From: Iris pallida
Taxonomy: Eukaryota; Streptophyta; Magnoliopsida; Asparagales; Iridaceae
Reading direction: 5' to 3'
Length of the DNA: 64,000 nucleotides
Assembly (NCBI GenBank): GCA_029216955.1
Contig: JANAVB010029819.1
Coordinates: forward strand, 30,524,204-30,588,203
This document shows positions 13,641-26,200 of the stretch, one piece after another. Positions within the stretch are counted from its first letter, which is position 1. Each line of letters starts with the position of its first letter. The notes under the pieces were generated by a model. It was not told the origin of the DNA. It was given only the letters and a program-made list of their open reading frames with translations, and searched no databases. Made by a program: the position numbers and the translations under genes.

Positions 13641-13700
13641 CAATGACTTGTACAATAGCTTGTACAATGGCTTGTACAATGGCTTGTACAATGGCTCAAT
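13641..13700. repeat. short tandem repeat in C1
   Basis: About five copies of a 12-14-bp unit related to GCTTGTACAATG. The corresponding region of copy C2 does not show an obvious array, so this is probably a local expansion. Confidence 0.8.
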
Positions 13701-14059
13701 GTGATACTGAGAGTACAATATGCACAATGAGTGTACAATGATAAGGGTATTCAATAAATACAACATGTAAATGAAACGCACATTATAATATATACTTAGT
13801 GAATACAAGGAGATAACATCTCAGAAGAAGATCCATATAGTACCAATCCGTGATAATGAATCGTGTCAGCATCAAGTACAGTAATCTAGAGCAAGAATGT
13901 AAATCCATACAAGTATAAAATGGTCAGAGAATGTACTCGCCTGATAGCCTGAGTGTCTGAAGAGAATATACTGTCCGAGGAGTGGTGTCTTTCTCCTATA
14001 GAACAGTACAAGTCACTATGAGTCCAAAATGATAATAAGATGCATTACAACGCATTCTG

Positions 14060-14300
14060 AATGAATCTAGGTCAATCTAAGTCAAATCTAAGTCAAACCT
14101 AAGTCACACCAAGCTAAACTAGGTCATACTAGGTCATACTGGGTCATACTAGGACAACCAAGGTCAAACAAGGTCATAGGAAATCAATCCAAGTCAAACT
14201 AGGTCAATCGGGGTCAAAGGTTGACTTACAGTTGACTTTTGGTCAAAAAGTCAACTCTGGTCAACTGCACTAGTCAAACTAGGTCATGTCCTAACCCAAT
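14060..14300. promoter_or_regulatory. TTGAC (W-box-like) word cluster in C1
   Basis: Plus-strand words GGTCAA, AGTCAA and GGTCAT recur densely; on the minus strand they read TTGACC and TTGACT. TTGAC[CT] is the established core bound by plant WRKY factors. The matching region of the other family C copy has seven such cores within 86 bp (60235-60320). Presence in both copies shows it is ancestral to the family; regulatory function is inference. Confidence 0.5.
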
Positions 14301-15650
14301 AAGTCTTACTAGGCCTAACCAAGACTATCCTAGCAAGCACACATCAATACAAGGCTATACAAGCCAACATACACCCAACTCTATATAGCATGCAATTATT
14401 CAATACTCAAATAGGCAAGAATTCACATTGGATATACACTAGGTAATCTATTACTTTAAGCTATATATGTCTACACATATATACACATGCATATATTGGT
14501 ATTCAACATTAGGTCTATAATCATGGCATTTTAAATGGTTATATAAACTTATATATTACAACACAATATGCTAACATATATATAATATACATACATAGCT
14601 AAGTTAACTATATTCATAAATACTTATTTAAGAGGCTATGTGTGTGTATGTAAACATGGCAAAGGGTCAAGTGAGGGTTAAATGGGCATACATAGTGTAT
14701 ACATATCAAAGAGTGTCAAAGTGTAAGTGAACAATGTGTCAAGTGTGATAGTGTCAACATAGTGTAAGGGGTACATGAGGTAATATATGATTTTTGTTAA
14801 CATAGAACATTACATCACATTAACTTTTATATTGCATACATTACATCTATTATTATATTACATTCATGCTTGCATTCATTCATCATTCATTTATTCTCTT
14901 GTACTACCATATGCACCATACATTACATACTATGGAACCTACATATTCATTACAAGCCATACTTATACATGCTTACATTAGATAGGATACTTACACCTCA
15001 TACATCATTTATTTAACCATTTACTCATGCTTGCATTCTTTATTTAGTTACATAATATATATACATTAACATGGATTAAAATCAAATAGAACATTATATT
15101 ACACACAAGGGTGCACAAAATGCATATGCCGAATAGTAACTCCTACTAATAATTAATACTGTACCAACTCAGTATGAATTAAATTCTAAGATTAAAGTAT
15201 GTTATAGATCTATGTGTTAGCTTTCCGAAACTTCAAACGGATCGCGTTTTCGTTTCCGAAAACTCCCGGAATCGCGAAAGCACCGAGAACGCGTTTGTCT
15301 TTCGTACAGCTGACACTCAAATAATTCTCCAGAAAGTTACAGAAAGGATTAGGCCTATTAATATATGTTTTTGGAAAGCTAACTTCAATACGCTTCTTTT
15401 AAAAAAAATAGGAGATTAAACCGAGCTTTGAGCTAGAAGTTATGATATTTCTAAGTTATGGCTGAAATTAAAAACGTGGATAAATATCATGACGGATTTA
15501 GATAGTTTGAGCCAAAAGAATACACAATATATATCCTAATTATCCACAACAATAATAGCAATAATAATATGAGGAACCACACTCACAAACTTGATTATAT
15601 AATCATCATGAACCATTTATTACATATATAAATATAGATACACTCTCATT

Positions 15651-15652
<2 letters not shown>

Positions 15653-15739
<87 letters not shown>
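15653..15739. repeat. (TA)n tract in C1
   Basis: Two runs of TA dinucleotides separated by an A-run. The family C copy at 56714-61620 also has a (TA)n tract (59893-59944). Confidence 0.9.
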
Positions 15740-15742
<3 letters not shown>

Positions 15743-16797
15743 CTATATATGTAACATGAACACATCCACAACACAAAGGACACTCCTATGACCTCCAAAT
15801 GGACACAAAATAGACACAAATAGAGATACAATCGTGGGGATCATTCCTATGGGTTTAAAATATACCTATATGCATGAGGAAATGAAAAGGAGAAGGGATT
15901 TATACCTCCCAATAGATCGAATCGAAGAAAAGCCTTCCCGGAGCGACACCGACACGTAGAGATTCCAAAAGGACACGAACGAGCTCCGAATCCTTCCAAA
16001 CTTGGGTAGCTTCCTCCTTGGCTAGAATGGAGAAGGAAAGAAGAAGATTTGGTGGCAAAATGGAAGGATTTGGTGGAGAAATTGCTAGGGATTGCTATCT
16101 AGGAATTTGGGGAAGAACAAGAGAGAGTGTGTGGATGAGAATAATGAATGAACTTGAGCCTATCCTCTCCCAAAGTGGCTGGTCATATGGGCTATTTGTC
16201 CTATTATGGTAAGGTCCAAAATGCCCCCACTAACCTATTCTATGAGTATTAGGAAAGGGCTAATTGGTTGGGGCTAAATTAGTCATTCTAAAGTCTCTAA
16301 TCACACTAACCTTATCCATAATAATTAGTCTAACATCTAACTAAAATATTTCTATCATGTGGACTAAAATTAATATCATGTGGGCCATGTCTAACTAGTG
16401 TGTGGGTCCCACTAGAGTCAACTACCCTCGGGTCCCCGTTTCAAGTCAGATTGAGTTGAAATTCGAACCCGACTCAAATAACCCCAAAACAATATCATAA
16501 ATAATAAAATAATATCAAAATAATTCAAAGAGGTCAAATACAAAAATATCCTTAGGCCAAAAATGACATTAAAATATCATAATCACATGGTTAGGCTCTA
16601 GGTCAAACAGTCTCTAGGGTTTCACTAGCAAAACGTCAAAACCACAAGTCATTGATTTAAATAATTTTAAAAATGGTTTAAAATTACCAAAAATCATATC
16701 ATGAATTAAATATCATTATTAAAATAATTATAAACACAAAATTTCAAAATTACTCTCATTTGAAAAACTGGGTGCTACAGGTAGGGTTAGGTAATGG

Positions 16798-16859
<62 letters not shown>

Positions 16860-19781
16860 TGGTAATAACAATAGTGCCAAGAATAATAATGTGAATAAAA
16901 TTCACCCTCAAGAAAATATCAATAAAATTTTAACAATACCCAAATTTAAATTTCCCAAAAATACAAAATACAGTCAGATACCTATTTCAAAAATAGGGAT
17001 TTGACACATGACAAGTGCACCATGCTTGAAATACAACTAGTCCATGTGACCGGCTGGGGGTAAGCACATGAAAGCACATGAAACTACATGAATGGTACGA
17101 CTTAGGGCCCGCGTGCACGATGCGAGGCCTAAGCTATCTACATGAATATAGTAACTGGGGTTTGGTCACATGGCTAGTGTATTTTTCCATCCGACACAAG
17201 TAAGTACAAGAACATGATAGTACATGAGTACAGGAGTACAGGATATCGTGTCATGACGTGTCACAAGAAGAGTACAAGAAATATAAATGCACAAGACCAT
17301 AGAAAAGTACTTGCCTTGCTCCGGGTGATCGAGGGTATGTAGAGCTGGAAGTCCTCATGTTATGAAATAATTTTACAAGTTGATTAATGATATAAATATT
17401 TACACTTAACTGGTTTTACTTGACTAATCCCTATCACCAAACTAATTTACTACCACTTTTAACTATTAGCTATTACTAATTATCTATGATTTGCACATAG
17501 ACAACCAATCTAGCAATAATTCTTAACTAGTCATTATACTACTAACTAGTTAAATACTTACCAAAACGTACCTATTCAATGGTTATAATATATTAAGCGT
17601 ACCCACAGAATATTTGCAAAAATTGACAACTAATACCACCTTTTTGATTTAGCTTAACTCAATATCTCAAATCCCTCAATATGCTAAGTCCAAACTCCTG
17701 TAGGATGAATCTTTATTTTTACTCTGCCAACTTATACATCTAATGACAGAACAGCACACAAGGAACCCATTTATATTCCAATTAGGTCTGAACAAGTTAC
17801 AATGTGTGAATAGTAGAAAGTTTAACTCTAATTAGCTGAACCCACATAAGCAAAGAAAACTCAAATCAACTGAAGCCACCAATCAGAACAAATCTTCCTT
17901 CTCCCAAAAATATTCAATTATCAACACACTCTTACCTACCATAGTTCTGCAGGATGAAAACCCATACACTGAAAAATTGTACCAACCCAGGCCAGTCCAC
18001 CCTTGGAGCAAACTGCTACTCCAACTAAAAACATAGAAGAATAGTTAGCTTAATCAAATATATACTATTACTGAATCAAAACAAAATAAGAATCATAGTT
18101 AACTATTACTCCCTCTTTCCAGTCTACGAATTGAAGTTTTGGAAAGAAAACGTAAGAATGGTTGGACATTCAGAGATTAAATTCGACAAGTATCAACAAA
18201 AGAATTATACAAAAATTGTATACAAAACTATCATAAGTTTAAAATTGAGTTAACAATCATCTACAGACCAAGGCAACCTCTCCCCAATTTAAATCAAAAA
18301 GCAACTCAAAAGAAATAAAGAATGGAATTCCCCTTCGAATGTCCAGTTCAATACAGTTAAACCAATATAACAATTATTTGAAATCAAAATGTAGCTAACT
18401 AACAACTCTCAACCTAGAAGTGCATGCAATCAACTGAGAGTTATAGGCTCGTGCCTAACTGCTCTCTAGTTAAGTCACCCCTCCTGATGATCCTCATCCC
18501 GAATATGCATAGAACTCTGGACACGAATAGAACTCTGGACACGATCACGCGGAATGCAACACTCAAAACACGGCTATATATTGAACACATCGAACTGGCA
18601 CCCCGGACACAACTACTTATCTGGACATGCACCCTCGGTCGAGCATGACCGCATCCTAATACGTACACTAAACACGCCACATCCATCCAGACACGATCCG
18701 CACTTGATACGGCTACACAACGGCACCCAGACACGCACACTGGACACAAACACATCTATAGCCCACACCATGACTGTCCCTGGCCAAACCCGTACTCAAA
18801 CACAAAAAAATAGAGAACAAAAAAATCGATAGAAAGATGGCATCGGTACCTGAAAGGGAATTTAATCGAATCGAAAGTGAATCCCCAAGCGTCGGACACG
18901 AACAAGAACCTTCGAGCAAGATCAGTGATCACTAGTTAGTAATCGAGAATGAGTGAAATGTGTCAAAATCAAGAAGAAACACAAGAACAGGGAGGATCGG
19001 AATATGACTCACCAATCTGTCGAACTTCTCGATCGAAGAGGCTAGAATAGGCGGAGGAACGCTGTGCCGCCTGGACTTCCTTGAGCGTCGATCACCATCT
19101 ACAGAAAGGAACTCCGTCGTTGATGTGTCACCGCCGAGTATAGGTCACGCCACGGAATCACGCCGCTGGGGTGGTGTCTCCGCCTCAGATGATCGAGCCC
19201 GGCGTGGATCTTGCCCAGAACATGCTCCACCGCGGAATAATAATCGAACCTAATCGATTGTTGTCGTCGTCGTGGTGAACTTCCTGGCGCCACCAGGGGA
19301 AACGAATGCCTACCCGCTACTACCACCGAACTGAGGGTCGCCATCGGCCATAGCCGGCAAAGCTAGGGTTAGGGAGGAGTGATTTGAGAGATGAGGGAAA
19401 GGAAATCTGGAAAAAGAAAAAAAAAATTGAGTTGATGGAGAGAATGGGCTTTCTCTCTCCAGCCCCCATATAAGAATTTTCAACTTTACAAAAAAAACCC
19501 CACGAAAGGTCTTTAGCCAAAGGAAACCCTCCCCTTTTTCACTATTTGCTGGATCAAACAAAAATTAATAAATAAAAAATGTTAAAAGTTTACAAATGGT
19601 TTAGGAAGAATGGGGACCACAATTAGTTGGTTTCAACAAACTGGAATTTGAAATCCTGCTCTTAAGTTCATTCCCTCCAAAATGTTTATGAAAACTTATT
19701 ATTTGAAATTCAAATAAACAAATCAATCATAAATCAGAAGATAGATTTAAAAATTTTCAAAAATTGAAAAGTGGGGTGACA

Positions 19782-19800
19782 ATTCTCCCCCTTAAATAAT
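19782..19800 (-). other. polypurine tract of element A
   Basis: Immediately inside the 3' LTR, the minus strand reads AAGGGGGAGAAT directly before the LTR start TGTCACC. The upstream box AAATTTTGAGGACGGAATT is the classical Tekay-type context where plus-strand DNA synthesis is primed. It fixes the element's orientation as minus. Confidence 0.85.
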
Positions 19801-19945
19801 TCCGTCCTCAAAATTTCAAGAAATGATAATCATGCATTTTGATTCAAAATCAAAGTAATTTTCTCAAAGCCCACAAAATATTTATTTAAATGGAAAATCT
19901 CAAAACACAAAAGTACAATCAAACAAATAAACTGGGGTAACGCTA

Positions 19946-20400
19946 CTACATCTCGTCCTCGCGTTCCCATGTGGACTCTCTGGGAGAGTGGTATCTCCAC
20001 AAGACTCGGACAAGCGATATATTCTGATTTTGCAATTGCTTCTCCCTCCGATCAAGGATCTCCACTGGCTGCTCCTCGTAAGTCAAGCTCGGTCCCACCT
20101 CTAACTCTGAGTAGTCTACCACATGCTCGGGTCCGAAATGTAGCATCAAAGCTGAGACACGTGGAAAACATCATGCACTTCCTCCAAGCTGGCTGAAAGC
20201 GCTAGTCGATATGTCACCTCGCCAATCCGCACCGTCACGACGAAAGGACTGATAAATCTCGGACTGAGCTTCCCGCCTCTACCAAAGAGAATGACGCCTC
20301 GGGTCAGTAAGATCTTTAGGAACACTCTATCCCCAACTGTAAACTCCAGTGGCCGTCTGCTGCTGTCCGCCCAGTGCTTTTACCGATCCTACACAACTCT
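19946..20400 (-). pseudogene. Tekay-type integrase C-terminus and chromodomain remnant
   Basis: On the minus strand the integrase C-terminal block reads ADSSRRPLEFTVGDRVFLK, then GRGGKLSPRFISPF, then RLALSASLEEVHDVFHVS. One frameshift later (near 20150) the chromodomain tail reads VEILDRREKQLQNQNISLV, VLWRYHSP and ESTWEREDEM. This C-terminal chromodomain is what defines chromoviruses and is thought to steer integration to heterochromatin. A clear stop for the gene lies just before the polypurine tract. All of pol upstream of this is missing, so it is a remnant of a deleted polyprotein. Confidence 0.88.
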
Positions 20401-20892
20401 GAGATGGTCCCTGAGCCTTGAGACCCTGTACGATAATTACATACAAGAAGTTGGAATAACGTGACGAATGATCAAAAATCAAATAGGCACGAGATAGAAT
20501 AAAGTTTCAATTACAACATAGAGGAACGAAATCATGAAGACACAACTATTAAGTATGATCAAAAATTGATAGTTTAACACAAGTGGACTAGGACAAGATA
20601 GGAAAATCATGGTCAGATAGACATGATTTAAGATCGAAGTTTAGGCAAGACACAAACGAAGTATGGAATCAAAATCTGGCAATGTATAATTTTGAGGAAT
20701 TCAATGATCTAACGACAAAATGCTAGCAGGGGAATTAGCAAGAGTTGATTAAGGAAACGTACAAAATACTCAGGAGGTATTAGTATCAGATCAAGGATAA
20801 TGTGCAAGGATTGGTGATTCCCAAAAATATCAATAATCATATTAAAAAGGAACAGAGTATCTATGGCATCCGAGAACATATATATATTTGAA

Positions 20893-21175
20893 ATCACTTT
20901 ACTTAGAATCCCTGCCCCGCCAGTGTATATCTAGCTGCAGTGGACTTTCGGTCCCATGACTCAAATAACGCTACGTTACCGAATGTTCTATCAACTTAAT
21001 CCATTTTCAACAATTATCAACGAAAAATCCAAGAGATCAAAAATAAAGATTTTAGGACAAGTTTCAATAATACCCGAAACCCGTGAATGTCTGAAATCAC
21101 TTCAACTTAAAGTCTCTGCCTCGCCAGTGTGCTGCTGGCTGTAGTGAACCGTCAGTCTCCGTAATCCAGGTGATA
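20893..21175. repeat. diverged direct duplication inside element A
   Basis: A block of about 75 bp at 20890-20965 (containing CCGCCAGTGTAT...GCAGTGGAC...GGTCCCATGAC) recurs in diverged form at 21090-21170 (CTCGCCAGTGTGCTGCTGG...GTAGTGAACCGTCAGTC). The region between pol and gag is otherwise unrecognised; no coding motif is visible. Confidence 0.55.
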
Positions 21176-21379
21176 GTTGCAGTGCACAACTGTCACGCCC
21201 TAGTGGGTCATCGAGTAGTCTCTCAACCTTATCCACAAAATTTTTAAAGTAGTTCAAGAAATTCTAATGAGTTCCAAGTCATGATGAAAGATGATGTTAT
21301 CTATATTTTTAGAAAATATAGGGTTTTACTAGTTATCAAGAGTTGACGCAGATCCAACGACTATTTATGTACTAAGAAA

Positions 21380-22190
21380 TAATAAAGAGATTTTCAATCC
21401 CGAACAGGAAATGAAGTTTTCGAATAGCAACCAGAATCTCAAATGGCAAAACATCCTCAATATAGGGAACAAAATTCCAAATAGATAACAAAGCCCTGGA
21501 TGGTGAACAAAATTTCGAAGTAAGGAGCAATTCTCATATTGAAAACAGAGTTTAACAAAACCTCAGGTAACAATGAAATCTCGAACAGATCTCGAATGGA
21601 AAATAAAATCTCCGATAGGAAACAAGGTCACAAATAGGAATTAATTCACGAACAGAAAATCTCGAACAGGAAACAAGACCATGAATATTGAATAGAAAAC
21701 ATAGTTTCAATTAGTGGAATAGGAAACAAACATCGAATTGTGTATACGAAAACAAGCGGAATCTTAAATATGAAACAATGTTTAAAACGAGTCGTGAACA
21801 GAAAACAAATTCTTGAACATGAATGATTCACGAATAGGAAACAAATCTTAACAGGGAATGAGTCAAAATCTCACAATAGAAAACGAACCTTCAAACGAAA
21901 TCTTGAATAGGAGCAAGACTCAAACAAGGTTTTTGAATGTGAACAAGGTTTAAATGGAGAACCAATTTTTTCAAATGGAAGTCAATCAATAAAAACAAAG
22001 TTATGAACAATGAATATGAAACAAGTTATTAAACAGAAGATCTCAAATAAGAACAAGGTTATGAACAAGATTCTAGAATAGGTATAGTCTCTCGAGGTAC
22101 ATTTCGAATATCAACCAAGATTTTAAAATAGGAATCATAATCTAACAAATCTTGAATAGAAACAAAATAGTTTTAAGAAATGATCTAGGT
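21380..22190. repeat. degenerate AATCTCGAATAGGAAACAA-type repeat region
   Basis: Words such as CGAACAGGAAACAAG, CGAATAGGAAACAAA, GAATCTTGAATAGGA and GAACAAGGTT recur irregularly every 20-40 bp for about 800 bp. Base composition is A-rich and no open frame survives. It lies where RT and RNase H should be in element A, so the missing pol has apparently been replaced by, or decayed into, simple-repeat-derived sequence. Confidence 0.6.
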
Positions 22191-22293
22191 GCAAGAGGAA
22201 TCTAATAAAAGACTAGATTGCGAATCAAGATACATGGTTTTCCCAACCATGCAAAAGAAGCCTTCTGTCTTCAGTATTCCTCTGGGACTAGAA

Positions 22294-23005
22294 TTACTTT
22301 AATTTCTTCAGCTGTCCTGACATAGGCTGGTCATTGCGGCAGTGCTCCATGCGATTGCTGAACCTGGAGAGGCGGGTCCCTCTGCTGTAGCCCTGGTACT
22401 TCTCATGCTCGTCCCGGAAAGTGTGATCAGCGGTCTCCGGGCAATCCTTGACTTGGTGGACTGACGATACGTGGAATAAATATAGCCTCCGTATTTTGTG
22501 GTACTCTTTATGGTGATGTCCTGGGCGATGGCAGAAATTGCAAGTGGTTATCGTCTGAATCTCCTGCTGGGCTGAAATACAGGGCTCTGACACGAATATA
22601 CGGCTGCTGGCATGCTGGCTGCTGAGATCTGCTCCCGATGATGCGAGTGGTGGTGTGCCCGAAGAAATGCTAACTGAGTGTTGCGACGCTTTGCAGATCC
22701 AGGGTAGTTGCTATCTTCATCATAAGTCTTCATGTAGCTCCTGGACTTCAGCTTTCGGTCTCGTTCCATTGTCCATGATATATTCTGGATCTCCTGGCTA
22801 GTGGCTCCAATCCTCAGTGGTGGCTGAAGGTTCTCGATCTTCTTCTCGGTGCAAGATATGCGCTCGATGTTGGGGAAGCCCAAAGATCAGAGAGTCTGGA
22901 AATCAGAAGTCCTTCCTGGCTCGGAGAGTGTATCCATAAGTCTGACTTGGAAAGGATGGCATGTTCCCTCTGGTTGTCAAGGGACTCTTCAAATGTCTCC
23001 GTCAA
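22294..23005 (-). pseudogene. Gypsy gag remnant of element A
   Basis: Three overlapping minus-strand frames together resemble a degraded Gypsy gag. The recognisable part is a zinc-knuckle-like CNFCHRPGHHHKEYHK (about 22540-22495), where the last Cys of the CX2CX4HX4C pattern is Tyr. Upstream frames (22548-22883 and 22814-23005) carry charged sequence without a clear motif. Its position, just inside the 5' LTR at 23299 and in the same orientation as the integrase remnant, supports gag. The frame shifts twice. Confidence 0.6.
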
Positions 23006-23261
23006 CTACGTACTACCCATAGGGATATTAGAGTGATAGAAGGTAGTGGGAGCTCGAAAATGTCAAGTGCAGGTGAATTGACGGTTCCTATATTTGTGTG
23101 TCTGAACCATCTGAAAAACAGAAAACTGTTAAATGTCCTAAACCTAGAAACAACAAGTGTTTATAGAATATCAATATACCCGATGTACCCGATTTTCTAT
23201 ATTGTGATCAAGTTTCCCTAGTTTAATCAAGTCCCCCAATAGTACTCTAATACCTAGGTAC

Positions 23262-23298
23262 TATTAGGATAGACCTGCATGGGCCACCACTAAAAACA
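23262..23298 (-). other. presumed primer-binding region of element A
   Basis: Directly inside the 5' LTR the minus strand reads TGTTTTTAGTGGTGGCCC. The equivalent position in element B (8374-8390) reads TGGTTTTAGTGGTGGCCC. This is not the initiator-Met type site (TGGTATCAGAGC) usual for this lineage. The near identity in two different elements suggests a functional, possibly unusual, primer site. Confidence 0.45.
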
Positions 23299-26200
23299 TG
23301 TCACGACCCGCTCTCGAATAATCGGACACGAGTCGGACACGCCCAGCCTTCGTCGTTAGACACAACGAAGTAAGCTGTACCAAACTAGAGAAATCTAACC
23401 AGATAATCATAAATGTATATAATCACAGCATCTAGAAAAGTATCCCAGAATGATCACCATAATCCACAATTCTATGTATATAAATGTACGAGTCGTCAAG
23501 AATGAAATGTACTATGAATTCTAAACAATATCTAATAGTAAAGCTAACAGTCTAAACCTGAAATCTCAAGCTAAGTCATGACCCATCCTGCTTAGCTAAG
23601 ATCCCGGGCTTTGGCCCATAAGGTAGAATGATATCCTGCAAGCATACCTGCAACTTATCCAGTCAGGAGCGGAGCAAACTACAGTTCTAGGTAATGAACA
23701 ATAACATCATGAAATGAGTACAGGAGAACATGAACTATAAAGTACAAGAAAAGAACATGAAGGTACATGAATGTAAGTACAGGAAATAAAGTACAGAAAT
23801 GTAACTATGAACCTGAAGTATAAGACATGACAAGTGCACCATGTTTGAAATACAACTAGTCCATGTGACAGGCTAGGGGTAAGCACATGAAAGCATATAA
23901 AAGTATATGAATGGTACGGCTTAGGGCCCGCGTGCACGATGCGAGGCCTAAGCTATCTACATGAATATAGTAACCGGGGTTTGGTCACATGGCTAGTGTA
24001 TTTTTCCATACGACACAAGTACAAGAACATGATAGTACAGGAGTACAGGATATCGTGTCATAACGTATCACAAGAAGAGTACAAGAAATATAAATGCACA
24101 AGACCATAGAAAAGTACTTGCCTTGCTCCGGGTGATCGAGGGTAGGTAGAGTTGAATATCCTCTGGTTATGAAATAATTTTACAAGTTGATTAATGATAT
24201 AAATATTTACACTTAACTGGTTTTACTTGACTAATCCCTATCACTAAACTAATTTACTACCACTTTTAACTATTAGTTATTACTAATTATCTATGATTTG
24301 CACATAGACAACCAATCTAGCAGTAAATCTTAACTAGTCATTATACTACTAACTAGTTAAATACTTACCAAAATGTACCTATTCAATGGTTATAATATAT
24401 TAAGCGTACCCACAAAATATTTGCAAAAATTAACAACTGATACCACCTTTATGTTTTGGCTTAACTCAATATCTCAAATCCCTCAATATGCTAAGTCCAA
24501 ACTCCTGTAGGATGAATCTTTATTTTCACTCAGCCAACTTATACATCTAATGACAGAACAGCACATAAGGAACCCATTCATATTCCCAACTAGGTCTGAA
24601 CAAGTTAGAATGTGTGAATGGTAGAAAGTTTAACTCTAATTAGCCGAACCCACATAAGCAAAGAAAACTTGAATCAACTGAAGCCACCAATCAGAACAAA
24701 TCTTCCTTCTCCCAAAAATATTTTAATTATCAACACACTCTTACCTACCATAGTTTTGCAGGATGAAAACCCATACACTGAAAAATTGTACCAACCCAGG
24801 CCAGTACACCCTTGGAGGTAACTGCTACTCCAACTAAAAACTTAGAAGAATAGTTAACTTATTCAAATATACACTATTACTGAATCAAAACAAAATAAGA
24901 ATCATAGTTAACTATTACTCCCTCTTCCCAGTCTACGAATTGAATTTTTGGAAAGAAAACGTAAGAATGGTGGGACATTCAGAGATTAAATCCTACAAGT
25001 ATCAACAAAAGAATTATACAAAAATTGTATACAAAACTATCATAAGTTTAAAATTGAGTTAACAATCATCTACAGACCAAGGCAACCTCTCCCTAGTTGA
25101 AATCAAAAAGTAACTCAAAAGAAATAAAGAATGTAATTCCCCTTTGAATGTCCAGTTCAATACAGTTAAACCAATATAACAATCATTTGAAATCAAAATG
25201 TAGCTAACTAACAACTCTCAACCTAGAAGAGCATACAATCAACTGAGAGTTATAGGCTCGCTCCTAACCGCTCTCCAGTTAAGTCACCCCTCCTGATGTT
25301 GCTTATCACGAATATTCACATAACTCTGGGCACGAAAAGAACTCTGGACACGATCACGCGGATCGCAACACTCAGAACACGGCTATACATTGAATACAGC
25401 AAAATGGCACCCCACACACAACCACTTATCTGGACACGCACCCTCGGTCGAGCATGAAAACATCCCGATGCGTACGCTGAACACGCCACATCCATCCAGA
25501 CACGATCCACACTTGATATGGCTACACAACGACACCCGGACACACACACTGGACACAAACACATCTATAGCCTGCACCACGACTGTCCCTGGCCAAACCC
25601 GTACTCAAACACGAAAAAATAGAGAATAAAAAAATTGATAGAAAGATGGCATAGGTACCTGGAAGAGAATTTAATCGAATCAAAAGTGAATCCCCAAGCA
25701 TCGGACACGAATAAGAACCTTCGAGCAAGATCAGTGATCACTAGTTAGTAATCGAGAATGAGTGAAATGTGTCAAAATCAAGAAGAAACACAAGAACATG
25801 GAGGATCGGAATATGACTCACCGATCTGTCGAACTTCTCGATCGAAGAGGCTAGAATAGGCGGAGGAACGCTGCGCCGCCTAGACTTTCTTGAGCGTCGA
25901 TCGCCATCTACAGAAAGAAACTCCGTCGTTGGTGTGTCACCGCCGAGTATAGGTCACGCGACAGAATCACGCCACTGGGGTGGTGTCTCCGCCTCAGATG
26001 ATCGAGCCCGGCGTGGATCTCGCCCTGAATATGGTCCACCGCGGAAGAATGATCGAACCTAATCGATTGTTGCCGTCGTCGTGGTGAACTTCCTTGCGCC
26101 ACCAGGGAAAATGAATGCCTAGCCGCCACCACCGTCGGACTGAGGGTCGCCATCGGCTATGGCCGACGAAGCTAGGGTTAGGGAGGAGTAATTTGAGAGA

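Larger units (their letters stand above)
12865..16779 (-). mobile_element. solo LTR C1 (Gypsy, same family as 56714-61620)
   Basis: The 3915-bp insertion starts TGTCACGACCC and ends GGTGCTACA, with perfect 5-bp duplications GGTAG at 12860-12864 and 16780-16784. Removing it restores the element B LTR. There is no interior, PBS, PPT or second LTR, so it is a solo LTR left by LTR-LTR recombination. The inverted, larger copy 56714-61620 confirms the family: both share the terminal regions and a tract of TTGAC words. Termini and length fit the Tekay group like A and B. Confidence 0.92.
2336..17006 (-). mobile_element. non-coding long-LTR Gypsy derivative, element B (LARD-like)
   Basis: Element B is bounded by TGTCACGCCCC at 2336 and ATTTGACA ending at 17006, with target duplication CATGA at 2331-2335 and 17007-17011. 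The LTRs are 2336-7073 (4738 bp) and 8391-17006 (about 4.70 kb after removing solo LTR C1). The interior is only about 1.3 kb and I see no gag or pol motif in it. The polypurine tract (minus strand AAGGTGGGTAGGA, 7074-7086) and the AAATTTCGAGGACGAAATTT box beside it are typical of Tekay-type elements. It would need proteins from a relative. In about 127 aligned bases at the LTR starts I count five differences, fewer per base than for element A, in line with its younger, inner position. Confidence 0.92.
8391..17006 (-). repeat. element B 5' LTR (right copy), split by solo LTR C1
   Basis: It consists of 8391-12864 plus 16785-17006; GGTAG at 16780-16784 is the duplicated target of C1. It is collinear with 2336-7073, including the short-word array (11490-12060), the purine-rich block (12100-12860) and the AAT tract (16799-16858). 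One internal difference is a deletion of about 40 bp near 12325 relative to 6270-6325. Confidence 0.92.
1805..19781 (-). repeat. element A 3' LTR (left copy), split by element B
   Basis: The LTR consists of 1805-2335 plus 17012-19781; the five bases CATGA at 17007-17011 are the duplicated target of element B. It matches the intact copy 23299-26582 along its length. Notable content: a tract rich in ACATGA/TACAGGA words (about 2190-2330 and 17040-17290), a stretch rich in GACACG-type words (18480-18790), and a minus-strand TATA-like motif (CTTATATGG, near 19470). The TATA motif is followed downstream by a CT-rich leader and AACCCTAGC before an ATG at about 19344. Short open frames in it are conserved in both LTR copies only as LTR sequence and are not genes. 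Confidence 0.9.

Noticed and set aside
18424..18919. Overlapping ORFs in element A LTR (and 25316-25728)
   Set aside because: Found at the same place in both LTRs on both strands; repeats of GACACG words keep frames open by chance.
22814..23221. Plus-strand ORF 22961-23221 as a gene
   Set aside because: Lies over the antisense gag remnant and element A leader; no motif.
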